Below, in pieces: positions 24,706-32,322 of a DNA stretch of 64,000 nt. Position 1 is the first letter of the stretch. Every line of letters begins with the position of its first letter. The DNA comes from Cellulophaga sp. F20128 (lineage in GTDB: Bacteria > Bacteroidota > Bacteroidia > Flavobacteriales > Flavobacteriaceae): contig NZ_JALKBA010000006.1 in the NCBI RefSeq assembly GCF_023015805.1, positions 62,001-126,000 on the forward strand, read 5' to 3'. Position numbers and translations under genes: made by a program. The notes under the pieces were generated by a model. The model was not told where the DNA came from. It did no database searches and was given only the letters and a program-made list of their open reading frames with translations.

Positions 24706-25016
24706 GCAGGTAATCGAGTAGACGGGGTCCGCCCCTAAGTAGGAACGGACTGCGCCTCTCACACCACCGCACATACAGGTCTCGTATACGGTTTCTGTTT
24801 GTCAGTACCGAGTTTTGTAGTCTCGCTTCCTTCAGATGTAACCTCGCGGTTACCACCCTTGCGACTTACTAATGGTTCGAAGCGTTACCTCCGCCCATAA
24901 GGGACTTGCACCCTCTAAATGAATTAGCTACCTTTCGGTAAAGTAAAAGATGTCCATGCTGGGCACACACAATGTATAAACGGCATTAAAACGACCGTTT
25001 ATACGGTACGTTGTGC
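24706..25016. repeat. attC-like site S4, interrupted by a group II intron
   Basis: GCAGGTA at 24706-24712 is the left end, and 24969-25016 is the rest. Removing 24713-24968 restores GCAGGTAACAATG. A perfect 10-bp stem follows, GTATAAACGG (24974-24983) with CCGTTTATAC (24995-25004), and then the right end GTTGTGC (25010-25016). The restored site is about 55 bp, a usual attC size. Confidence 0.7.
24713..24968 (-). mobile_element. Compact group II intron without ORF, in an attC-like site
   Basis: Read on the minus strand, it begins GTGTGCCCAGCATGG, contains GGGTGCAAGTCCC (a hallmark of domain I), has a domain V-like hairpin ACCGTATACG...TGTGCGGT (24765-24792), and ends CTACTCGAT with an A in branch-point position. 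It is only ~256 bp with no reverse transcriptase, so it is an ORF-less or internally deleted copy that would need a helper protein. It reads opposite to the host gene array and splits TTGT/TACC. This placement matches group IIC-attC introns, which insert in attC bottom strands. Boundaries are inferred from the end motifs and from repair of the interrupted site. Confidence 0.72.
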
Positions 25017-25035
25017 TTAATTTGCGAAAAAAAAT

Positions 25036-25506
25036 ATGGAACAAATTAGAAATTATAGTTTAGACGAATTTGAGGAACTTATTTTAAATCAATTTAAAAA
25101 CATATTTGATTTAGAATTGTTAATCCTTAAAGGTCATATAATAACAGAATTTACTATAAACTGTTATCTTGAAAATTTATCGAATAAAACTGAAGCAAAT
25201 TTTTTCAAAGAAAGATATAATCACAGTTTAAAAATCGGAATGATAGAACATTTCGGGAAATTTGGAGAGAAAAGTACTGGATTGATAAAGTCATTAAGAT
25301 TGCTGAATAAAATAAGAAACGGAATTGCGCATACTCTAACTGTTAATGAAAATTTAATTCAGGAATATATAAATTCTGTAATTCAAATCGCAAGTGAAGA
25401 TTTTATAAATCCTGACTATGAAATAAGACTGAGATTCTCAATGGCTACAGGTTATTTATGCGCTGAAATATTTCGTGAATATTATGACCAAAGAGAAAAA
25501 GAATAA
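25036..25506 (+). CDS. HEPN-type protein (cassette gene)
   Basis: A 156-residue helical protein. RNGIAH at residues 94-99 is the R-x4-H motif of HEPN ribonucleases, within a typical helix LRLLNKIRNGIAHTLTVNE. N-terminal helices contain LLILKGHIITEFTINCYLE, also usual for HEPN families. Many HEPN proteins are toxins or defence RNases, but there is no obvious partner antitoxin here. GTTGTGCTTAATTT before the gene mirrors AACTAAGCACACC after it. Confidence 0.68.
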   Translation: MEQIRNYSLDEFEELILNQFKNIFDLELLILKGHIITEFTINCYLENLSNKTEANFFKERYNHSLKIGMIEHFGKFGEKSTGLIKSLRLLNKIRNGIAHTLTVNENLIQEYINSVIQIASEDFINPDYEIRLRFSMATGYLCAEIFREYYDQREKE

Positions 25507-25510
25507 AACT

Positions 25511-25777
25511 AAGCACACCAAAGAACTGAGGTAAAAAACAAACAAATTCTTCGTTAATTTGAGATACTATTATTCTAGGCTCATAGATTCAAAAATCTGG
25601 TTCTTTGCGCCTTTTTATTGTATTCATTTTCTATTTATCTAAGCACTATGGAAACGTAAGTTTCATCATAGGACCTTCCAGATTTTGCAATAGCAAAAGA
25701 CTTGCCAGAACCCTTAGTTTTTATTTGCTAAATTAGGTGCTGAAACACGCAACGAATCTTATACCAACAAGTTCTGT
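25511..25777. repeat. attC-like region S5
   Basis: The left end AAGCACACC (25511-25519) is one mismatch from the complement of the GTTGTGCTT that precedes the gene at 25036. The right half carries TTTGCTAAATTAGGTGCT and AAACACGCAACGAATC, with GTTCTGT at 25771-25777 before the next gene. The ~200 bp between carry an extra inserted or decayed stretch. Confidence 0.55.
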
Positions 25778-25791
25778 TCAATTGACAAACT

Positions 25792-26358
25792 ATGAAATAC
25801 GAAATAGTAAAAGAAGAAATAGTTTTTGATAATTTTTTCAAAATAAAAAAAGCAAAAATTAAACACGAATTATTCGACGCTACTACAATAGAAGTTGAAA
25901 GACTTTCTTTTGAGAGAGGTGATTCTGTTGCAATTCTTATATATGAAAAAGATACTGACTCTTTACTTTTTACAAACCAATTTAGATATCCAACAATTAA
26001 AGAAAAAGATGGTTGGATACTGGAACTAACCGCAGGTAGTCTAGAAGGTAATGAAGCGCCTAAGAATAGAGTTAAAAAAGAGGTTGAAGAAGAAATAGGA
26101 TATCAGGTAAACGAAATAGAATTTATAAGTTCATTTTTTGTTTCCCCAGGAGGTAGTTCGGAAAGAATTTTATTGTACTATTCAGAAGTTAATTCTTCCG
26201 ATAAACTTTTTAAAGGTGGAGGTATGAAGTACGAAAAAGAGGATATCCAATTACTAAAGATAAAACCGAAAGAAGTCTTGCAACAATTGAAAGAGAATAA
26301 ATTTCGTGATGCTAAAACCATCATTGGAATTCAATGGTTTCTAGCAAATAAAATTTAA
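25792..26358 (+). CDS. NUDIX hydrolase, ADP-sugar pyrophosphatase type (cassette gene)
   Basis: A 188-residue protein cleaving nucleoside diphosphates linked to a second group, most like NudK/ADP-ribose pyrophosphatases. Residues ~80-110 hold the Nudix box: G-x5-E then KEVEEEIGY, with Lys replacing the first Arg of REUxEE. FRYPTIKEKDGWILELTAG precedes the box as in ADP-sugar hydrolases, and FFVSPGGSSERILLYYSE follows it. GTTCTGT before the gene is complementary to ACAGAAC after it (26390-26396). Confidence 0.85.
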   Translation: MKYEIVKEEIVFDNFFKIKKAKIKHELFDATTIEVERLSFERGDSVAILIYEKDTDSLLFTNQFRYPTIKEKDGWILELTAGSLEGNEAPKNRVKKEVEEEIGYQVNEIEFISSFFVSPGGSSERILLYYSEVNSSDKLFKGGGMKYEKEDIQLLKIKPKEVLQQLKENKFRDAKTIIGIQWFLANKI

Positions 26359-26389
26359 AGATTATTTGAAGACATTTATAAAAACAGCA

Positions 26390-26540
26390 ACAGAACAAGA
26401 CTGTTTTATTTCATTTGCGCTACAACAAATTAAAAGGTTCTTTTTTTTATTGAACAGCACTTGCCCCGAATCTTATCTGCCAGCACGTTTAGGTTTTATT
26501 TACTAAATTAGGTGCTTAAACACGCCACTAATCGTATACA
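26390..26540. repeat. attC-like region S6
   Basis: It starts with ACAGAAC, complementary to GTTCTGT before the NUDIX gene. It includes the first copy of an 87-bp direct repeat (26428-26514) and the conserved CTAAATTAGGTGCTTAAACA core, and ends near CATCAACAGTAAC before the next gene. Confidence 0.5.
26428..26514. repeat. 87-bp direct repeat, copy 1
   Basis: Near-identical to 28237-28323 over 87 bp with only a handful of differences. It contains GGTTCTTTTTTT, TTGAACAGCACTTGC and CAGCACGTTTAGGTTTTAT and lies in the right half of an attC-like region. Confidence 0.85.
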
Positions 26541-26557
26541 TCAACAGTAACAATAAT

Positions 26558-26854
26558 TTGAAAAAAATAAACTACAAAACAATATTTCTAGCTTATATTC
26601 CAATCGGAATTATACTTTTTTTCATTCTAAAATCGGAACTAAGTACTGGATTTAGAGGATACCATGACTTTGTAAAGTATACCATCTTTTTGGTTAGTGG
26701 AATCATAGTGTTTATTTACACTATAATAAAACAAGGGATAAAAATAAAGAAGAAAGTTGAAGTTAGAGAAGCCAAAATTATTATAATCCTACTTTTAATT
26801 TCTGCTTTTTTGGCCATTGGCTCATTATATATTCCAGATTATTTATTATACTAA
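26558..26854 (+). CDS. Small membrane protein (cassette gene)
   Basis: A 98-residue protein with three hydrophobic segments (about residues 8-24, 38-56 and 72-92) and short charged loops. No family is recognised. The start is a TTG at 26558, as no ATG is available in frame; this lowers certainty. Confidence 0.5.
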   Translation: MKKINYKTIFLAYIPIGIILFFILKSELSTGFRGYHDFVKYTIFLVSGIIVFIYTIIKQGIKIKKKVEVREAKIIIILLLISAFLAIGSLYIPDYLLY

Positions 26855-26943
26855 AACTAAAAACACCCTATTATTTACTTCCTATAATTTCAGAATAGAA
26901 TTTAAACAACTAAGCTTTACAACCACTTTTATAAAAATTTAAA

Positions 26944-27771
26944 ATGAACGATTTATTAATATTGGATATATTTTGGGACCGACAACTGGTAAAAGATAAA
27001 TCAGGCAAAGAGTTTGAAATTTTTAGAGGGAAAGATTACGACTATGACTGGGTACATTTAGGCCACGGATATTCAAAAAATAAAGATTGGATTTATTTTT
27101 ATCTCAACACTTGTTTTGAGAAACATCTAAACAAGATTGATATTGCCAGCTTCAGTTTAGTTGAAGCAAATGAAGCTGAAAACACCATTTATTTTAAAGA
27201 TAAAAATGCGGTTTATCTAAAAAGCTACATGTGTGGTTTTACAATCTTACCAGAAGTAAATTCAAGCGATTTTCAAATTATAGATATTGATAAAGGCTAC
27301 TCAACTTCGGGGGAATTCGATTATTGGTATGAATCTAAACTACCATATTCCCTTTCTGAAATGACGCCCATTAATGAATGCTACCAAAGCGTAGAAAATG
27401 CCATTTATTATGGTCACACCATAAAAATGACTTGTGATGTAAATACTTTTGAACAAGTTCACCCAAAAGTGGATACACTTTTTAAAGATAAAAACCATCT
27501 CTATTTTAAAAGTGAAATAGTAGAAGGCGCTAATCCTGCAACTTTTCAATTCTTAGAAGAATGCATTGGAGAAGATGCTCCATATTATTTAGAATGTGAT
27601 ATTCATTTCTATGCTAAGGATGACCAATGGGCCTACTTTGTAAACGCACCTTTTGAAATTAAGATCATAAAGACTAAAGATTTGGAAAATTTTAGGTTTG
27701 AAGTGATAAATGAAATTGGATATGGAAGAGACTCTAAATACAGATATGAAAAAGGGAAAAAAAAACAATAA
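26944..27771 (+). CDS. DKNYY-domain protein (cassette gene)
   Basis: A 275-residue protein of DKNYY-type repeats: FKDKNAVYLKSY, FKDKNHLYFKSE and YAKDDQWAYFVN, recurring with spacers of 45-90 residues. Function is unknown; such repeats are widespread in Bacteroidota hypothetical proteins. There is no signal peptide. It is followed after ~20 bp by TTGCCAAC, an attC-like left end. Confidence 0.7.
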   Translation: MNDLLILDIFWDRQLVKDKSGKEFEIFRGKDYDYDWVHLGHGYSKNKDWIYFYLNTCFEKHLNKIDIASFSLVEANEAENTIYFKDKNAVYLKSYMCGFTILPEVNSSDFQIIDIDKGYSTSGEFDYWYESKLPYSLSEMTPINECYQSVENAIYYGHTIKMTCDVNTFEQVHPKVDTLFKDKNHLYFKSEIVEGANPATFQFLEECIGEDAPYYLECDIHFYAKDDQWAYFVNAPFEIKIIKTKDLENFRFEVINEIGYGRDSKYRYEKGKKKQ

Positions 27772-27802
27772 ATTGAATAAAAACGTACTATTGCCAACAA
27801 AG

Positions 27803-28105
27803 TACTTTTATAGTTTCCATCATATCTTAATCCTGATTTAGCGATAGCAAAAGCTTGTTTTACTAGTTTATTTCATACTGCTATTAATGCTAGTTTCTTA
27901 CTTTTCCCTTTAGAACCTATGCGGTAATAAATAGCCTTACAAGCCTTGTTGTGTTTACAGGCATAAAAGAGCATAGAAACAAAAGATTACGAAGTTTTCC
28001 ATTGCCCACCTTACTTATTCCTGCCCGACCTCTTACACTGTTTCCTGACTCCCTTTTCGTAGGTGTTATGCCTACGTAAATACAAAGCTGAGATGCAGTG
28101 ATTCC
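27803..28105 (-). pseudogene. IS110-family transposase remnant
   Basis: Minus-strand translation gives the C-terminal Transposase_20 pattern in two frames: QLCIYVGITPTKRESGNSV and GRAGISKVGNGKLRNLLFLCS in one, then CKHNKACKAIYYRIGSKGKS, KKLALIAV, a stop, NKLVKQAFAIAKSG in another. At least one frameshift and one stop codon, and loss of the catalytic N-terminal half, make it dead. Its 3' side abuts the attC-like TTGCCAAC. Confidence 0.8.
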
Positions 28106-28236
28106 TCGTTATTTGGGAGCTTCTGATAATCCAAGAGGAGGAATAAGGTGGTATAAAGGACAAAGGATATTATTAATCATAAAACGTAATTCAACACTGT
28201 ATTCCATAGAAAGCCCTAGTACATTGCTCCGCAGCT

Positions 28237-28323
28237 AATTAAAAGGTTCTTTTTTTAATTGAACAGCACTTGCTCCGCATCTTATCTGCCAGCACGTTTA
28301 GGTTTTATTTGCTACATTAGGTG
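28237..28323. repeat. 87-bp direct repeat, copy 2
   Basis: Second copy of the repeat at 26428-26514, in the same orientation. The ~1.8 kb between the two copies holds two cassette genes and the IS110 remnant. Confidence 0.85.
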
Positions 28324-28386
28324 TGAAAAACACCTAACACGCTATATACAAACGAATTATCACGAATTCACTTAAACTATACATCT

Positions 28387-30003
28387 ATGAAAAATTGCCT
28401 AAAAATTATTGTCATAGTACTTTTTATAAGCTGTGAAAACAATAAAAAAGACACGACAACTATTGTAGAAGTAGACCAAACAACGCTTGCCCATCACATT
28501 GAACGCCTAGCTTCAGATGAATTTCTAGGAAGAAAGCCCTTTACGGAAGGTGAAGTAAAAACAGTGAATTATTTAAAAGATGAATTTGAGAAACTCGGGC
28601 TTTTACCAGGAAATGATGGAAGCTTTTTTCAAGAGGTTCCTATGGTAGAAATTGACGGAACACCTTCTGAAACTATGATTATTGCTGGAAAAAATGAAAG
28701 TATTGCATTAACACGCTTGCAAGATTTTGTAGCCACCACCAATAAAGTAGTACCTGATGTGAGCCTTGAAAACTCCGAACTTGTGTATGCCGGTTATGGC
28801 ATTGTTGCACCAGAATATGGCTGGAACGATTATGAGGGCATTGATTGGAAAGGAAAAACAGCCGTAGTTTTAATTAATGATCCCGGTTTTAAATCGGGAG
28901 ATTCCACCTTGTTTAAAGGCAATGAAATGACCTACTATGGCCGTTGGACCTACAAATATGAAGAAGCGGCAAGGCAAGGTGCTGCTGGAGTCCTCATTAT
29001 TCATGATACAGAACCCGCTTCTTATGGCTGGAATGTGATAGAATCTAGCTGGAGTGGCGCTAAGTTGATCATTGAAAGCGATTTACCGATTTTAAATGTA
29101 GAATCATGGATAAGTGGTGAGAGTGCGCAAAAAATGTTTGATGCCTCTGCAATGAAAGGTCAAGATTATAAAACCCTCGCTAGTAATAAAAACTTTACAC
29201 CAGTGCCATTAGACGTAAACGTTTCTGTAGCCATTAAAAATAAAATTAAAAAAGATGTTTCTAAAAATGTAGTTGCTTTACTACCGGGTACAGACAGCAA
29301 AGATGAATATATTATGTATACTGCCCATTGGGATCATTTTGGGGTGGGCAAACCTATTGATGGTGATTCTATCTATAATGGTGCTGTGGATAATGCCTCC
29401 GGAACGGCAGGCCTATTGGCCATAGCAGAAGCATTTAAGAAAAGTAACCCAACAAAACGTTCTATTGTATTCATGGCGCTTACAGGAGAAGAACAAGGTT
29501 TACTCGGTTCTGCCTATTATGCTGTAAACCCTATTTATAACCCTAAAAAAACGGTAGCCAATATTAATATAGATGCGCTAGCTAGTCCTGGAAAAATGAA
29601 AGACCTGACCATTACCGGTTATGGTCAGTCCGAAATGGACGAATATGCCAAAGAAGCCGCACTAAAACAAAACCGATACATTATTCCAGATCCTGAAGCC
29701 GAAAAAGGATATTTCTTTAGATCAGACCATTTTAATTTTGCGAAAATTGGAATTCCTGCCTTGTATGCGAGCGGTTCCTACGAAGGCTTTGATATCAGTA
29801 TTGAAGCTATAACAAAGTTTAAGGAGGATTATGGCATGTACAAATACCATCAGCCCTCAGACGAATACCATGCTGAAACCACAGAACTAAGCGGTGTACA
29901 GTTAGATTTACAACTGTTTTTTAAGGTAGGATTAAAATTATCTAATGAAGATTATTTTCCAAAATGGTACAACGGAAGTGAATTCAAAGGGGCTAGAAAA
30001 TAA
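28387..30003 (+). CDS. M28 family zinc aminopeptidase, lipoprotein
   Basis: A 538-residue metallopeptidase with a lipoprotein signal (lipobox before Cys16, FISC), a PA domain insert (~150-250, GAAGVLIIHDTEPASYGW), and the M28 metal-binding core. The core has HWDHFG with the first His, VDNASGTAGLLAIAEAF with the bridging Asp, LTGEEQGLLGSAYYA with the catalytic Glu, and RSDHFNFAKIGIPALYASG with the last His. It is probably anchored to the outer membrane or periplasm and trims peptides. It sits within the cassette region and is followed by TGCCAAC at 30010. Confidence 0.93.
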   Translation: MKNCLKIIVIVLFISCENNKKDTTTIVEVDQTTLAHHIERLASDEFLGRKPFTEGEVKTVNYLKDEFEKLGLLPGNDGSFFQEVPMVEIDGTPSETMIIAGKNESIALTRLQDFVATTNKVVPDVSLENSELVYAGYGIVAPEYGWNDYEGIDWKGKTAVVLINDPGFKSGDSTLFKGNEMTYYGRWTYKYEEAARQGAAGVLIIHDTEPASYGWNVIESSWSGAKLIIESDLPILNVESWISGESAQKMFDASAMKGQDYKTLASNKNFTPVPLDVNVSVAIKNKIKKDVSKNVVALLPGTDSKDEYIMYTAHWDHFGVGKPIDGDSIYNGAVDNASGTAGLLAIAEAFKKSNPTKRSIVFMALTGEEQGLLGSAYYAVNPIYNPKKTVANINIDALASPGKMKDLTITGYGQSEMDEYAKEAALKQNRYIIPDPEAEKGYFFRSDHFNFAKIGIPALYASGSYEGFDISIEAITKFKEDYGMYKYHQPSDEYHAETTELSGVQLDLQLFFKVGLKLSNEDYFPKWYNGSEFKGARK

Positions 30004-30009
30004 AGCTAG

Positions 30010-30228
30010 TGCCAACAAAAGCTATAGACAATAAGGGCTTCGGGCATAACCGAAAGATTTGTGTATCTTTATAAAGTCGTTAAACTGAAAATTACACAAT
30101 AGCGAAATATTCAATTTTAGCTTTAAACAAGAAAAAATAAATCAATACAATACCTTTTAGTTTTGTGCATAGGCGGAAACGAAAAATTTCCATAAAACCA
30201 AACTACGCCTAGCCTAACCGTTCTGTGC
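30010..30228. repeat. attC-like region S9
   Basis: It starts TGCCAAC (30010-30016) and ends GTTCTGTGC (30220-30228), which is complementary to the sequence after the glutaminase gene. It contains an inverted GGCG...CGCC pair (TAGGCGGAAAC / AACTACGCC). It is longer than other sites, so part of it may be inserted sequence. Confidence 0.45.
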
Positions 30229-30243
30229 AATTAAAATAGTTAA

Positions 30244-31158
30244 ATGAATTTTGAAGACTTAATCCGAGATGTTTACCAGAAAATTAAGAATATAGACGAT
30301 AAAGGAGAGATGGCATCATACATTCCTGAACTGTCAAAAGTTAATCCAAAGAATTTTGGAGTACACATATCGACAATTAAAAAGGTTAACTTCGGTATGG
30401 GTAATTATAATGGCAAATTTTCTATTCAGAGTATCACAAAGGTACTTTCATTAATTCTGGCCTATCGCATTGTTGGGGATGAAATATGGGACAGAGTTGG
30501 AGTGGAACCTTCTGGTACAGCATTCAATTCTCTTGTTCAACTAGAGGCTGATAAAGGTATTCCTAGAAACCCATTTTTAAATGCAGGAGCTATCGTAGTA
30601 TCAGATATACTTTTAAGTAATTTAAAGAATCCTAAAGAAGATTTTATCGACTTTGTACGAAGTATCTCTAACAATAAAGCATTGGAATATTCGAATAAAA
30701 TAGCCCAGTCAGAAAAAGATGTAGGCTATAGAAATGTAGCCTTATGTAATTTCATTAAATCATTTGGTAAAATTGAAAATGAGCCCTCTGATGTTCTTGA
30801 TTTCTACTTTGACTTATGCTCTTTGGAAATGAGCTGCAAAGAGCTTTCAGAATTATTCTTATTTTTAGCTAATAATGGTCTTGGAGTACATAACAACAAG
30901 TCAATATTGAGCGAAAGTCAATCTAAACGAATAAATGCTTTAATGCAAACATGTGGTTTTTATGACGAATCAGGAGAATTTGCCTTTAAGGTTGGGCTTC
31001 CAGGAAAAAGCGGTGTTGGAGGAGGTATTATAGCAATACATCCAAATCAATATGCGATTGCTGTTTGGAGTCCAAAGTTAAATAAGAAAGGGAATTCGCA
31101 TAAGGGAATGAAATTTTTGGAAGAATTTACAACTAGATCTGAATTATCTATATTTTAA
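30244..31158 (+). CDS. glsA: Glutaminase (cassette gene)
   Basis: Serine-dependent glutaminase converting glutamine to glutamate and ammonia. The 304-residue size fits the GlsA family. SIQSITKV gives the Ser63-x-x-Lys66 catalytic pair. RVGVEPSGTAFNSLVQLE, PRNPFLNAGAI, GYRNVALCNFIKSFG and LPGKSGVGGGIIAI are the family's conserved blocks. The flanks GTTCTGTGCAATT and CTGCACGACACAGAAT are imperfect complements, so the gene lies in a cassette-like unit, unusual for a metabolic gene. Confidence 0.93.
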   Translation: MNFEDLIRDVYQKIKNIDDKGEMASYIPELSKVNPKNFGVHISTIKKVNFGMGNYNGKFSIQSITKVLSLILAYRIVGDEIWDRVGVEPSGTAFNSLVQLEADKGIPRNPFLNAGAIVVSDILLSNLKNPKEDFIDFVRSISNNKALEYSNKIAQSEKDVGYRNVALCNFIKSFGKIENEPSDVLDFYFDLCSLEMSCKELSELFLFLANNGLGVHNNKSILSESQSKRINALMQTCGFYDESGEFAFKVGLPGKSGVGGGIIAIHPNQYAIAVWSPKLNKKGNSHKGMKFLEEFTTRSELSIF

Positions 31159-31163
31159 AAACT

Positions 31164-31319
31164 GCACGACACAGAATACAATTCATTGTGGAGGAATTCC
31201 TTCTCAAAAATTGCTTTACCAGTTCGCTGTGCAAGTACCACGTGAATTAATTAAATTTCTGCCACGACGGAAGTTCTAACTGATTGCGCGTGACAAATCA
31301 TATACAGACACATTATGCC
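31164..31319. repeat. attC-like region S10
   Basis: Left end GCACGACACAGAATAC mirrors the sequence upstream of glsA. Right end ATTATGCC (31312-31319) is complementary to GGCATAAC at 32316-32323, which overlaps the stop of the next gene. The right arm has the familiar CAAATCATATACAGACA. Confidence 0.5.
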
Positions 31320-31377
31320 AAATTATTGAAAACAACCGACAAATGTTCAAATAATCCATACATACAATCTTAAAATT

Positions 31378-32322
31378 ATGAATAAAAAGTCAGAATCAGA
31401 AGAGTTAATTATCATTAAAAGAGAAATTTCCTTTCAGAAAGTAGAAATAGAAACGCAATCCGCAGAACTACTCTTAATTAAAAAAGAACACTCTGTACAA
31501 AATGCTGAAAAACAAAAGCTAACGGATGAATTATTCATTGCAAACCAAGAACTTATCCTTCAGAATAATGAAAAACAAAAACGGGCCGAGGAATTAATAA
31601 TTGCGAACAAAGAACTGGCATTTCAAAAAGAAGAAAAACAAAAACGTGCTGATGAATTAACTATTGCCAATAAAGAGCTTGTTTTTCAAAATAACGAAAA
31701 GCAAAAACGTGCTGATGAATTAACTGTTGCAAACCAAGAGCTTGTTTTTCAAAATGAAGAAAAGCAAAAACGAGCTGATGAATTAATTATCGCAAATAAG
31801 GAGCTTGCTTATCAAAATGATGAAAAGCAAAAACGAGCTGATGAATTAACTATTGCAAATAAGGAGCTTGCTTACCAAAATGATGAAAAGCAAAAACGAG
31901 CTGATGAATTTATTATCGCAAATAAGGAGCTTGCTTATCAAGCAGAAGAAAAGCAAAAACGGGCCGACGAGCTAATTCGTACAAATACAGAGCTTACACT
32001 CCAATACGAAGCAAAAAGAGGGTTAGCAACAGAACTGAGAATTGCCTGCGGCGAACTCAAAAAAACGGAAGTATATCTTAGAAACTATATTAAGGGATTA
32101 GAAGAAATGATGTATTTAACTTCACATAATGTAAGGCAACCTGTTTCACAAATTTTAGGCATTTCAAATTTACTAGACCTGTCTACAAATTATTCTTTAG
32201 AAGAGATGAAAAAAATAGTTGGTTATATCAAACATTCTGCACAATCTTTAGACAATTTCACAAAAGAACTCTCTGTATTTATGAAAGAAATTCACAGTAA
32301 AAATAAAAATAACTGGGCATAA
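31378..32322 (+). CDS. Repeat coiled-coil protein with orphan histidine-kinase dimerisation domain
   Basis: A 314-residue protein. Residues 44-211 are eight 21-residue repeats of the form EKQKRADELxxANKELAxQ, predicting one long coiled coil. Residues ~240-305 look like a DHp/HisKA domain (MMYLTSHNVRQPVSQILGIS, H-box His, then VGYIKHSAQSLDNFTKEL). There is no HATPase, sensor or transmembrane segment, so it cannot phosphorylate itself alone; it might be a phosphotransfer or dimer-poisoning protein. The repeats are nearly identical at DNA level, pointing to recent expansion. It lies in a cassette-like unit. Confidence 0.75.
   Translation: MNKKSESEELIIIKREISFQKVEIETQSAELLLIKKEHSVQNAEKQKLTDELFIANQELILQNNEKQKRAEELIIANKELAFQKEEKQKRADELTIANKELVFQNNEKQKRADELTVANQELVFQNEEKQKRADELIIANKELAYQNDEKQKRADELTIANKELAYQNDEKQKRADEFIIANKELAYQAEEKQKRADELIRTNTELTLQYEAKRGLATELRIACGELKKTEVYLRNYIKGLEEMMYLTSHNVRQPVSQILGISNLLDLSTNYSLEEMKKIVGYIKHSAQSLDNFTKELSVFMKEIHSKNKNNWA
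31507..32010 (+). repeat. 63-bp coding tandem repeat, eight units
   Basis: Eight in-frame 63-bp units, each beginning with a GAAAARCAAAAR-type codon string for EKQK. Units five to seven are almost identical in DNA sequence. Copy number probably varies by slippage or recombination. Confidence 0.85.

Larger units (their letters stand above)
27772..28386. other. Intergenic stretch with IS110 remnant and 87-bp repeat
   Basis: Contains, in order, an attC-like left end TTGCCAAC (27791-27798), an IS110-family transposase remnant on the minus strand, unassigned sequence, and the second 87-bp repeat copy (28237-28323), ending in CGCTATATACAAACG before the M28 peptidase gene. There is no intact gene. 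Confidence 0.7.

Noticed and set aside
24674-24856. 60-codon minus-strand open frame
   Set aside because: It lies within the 3' part of the group II intron (domains V-VI) and has no protein pattern.
31507-32010. Regular 63-bp repeats as a possible CRISPR array
   Set aside because: Repeats are contiguous without spacers, in frame, and code for a coiled coil.
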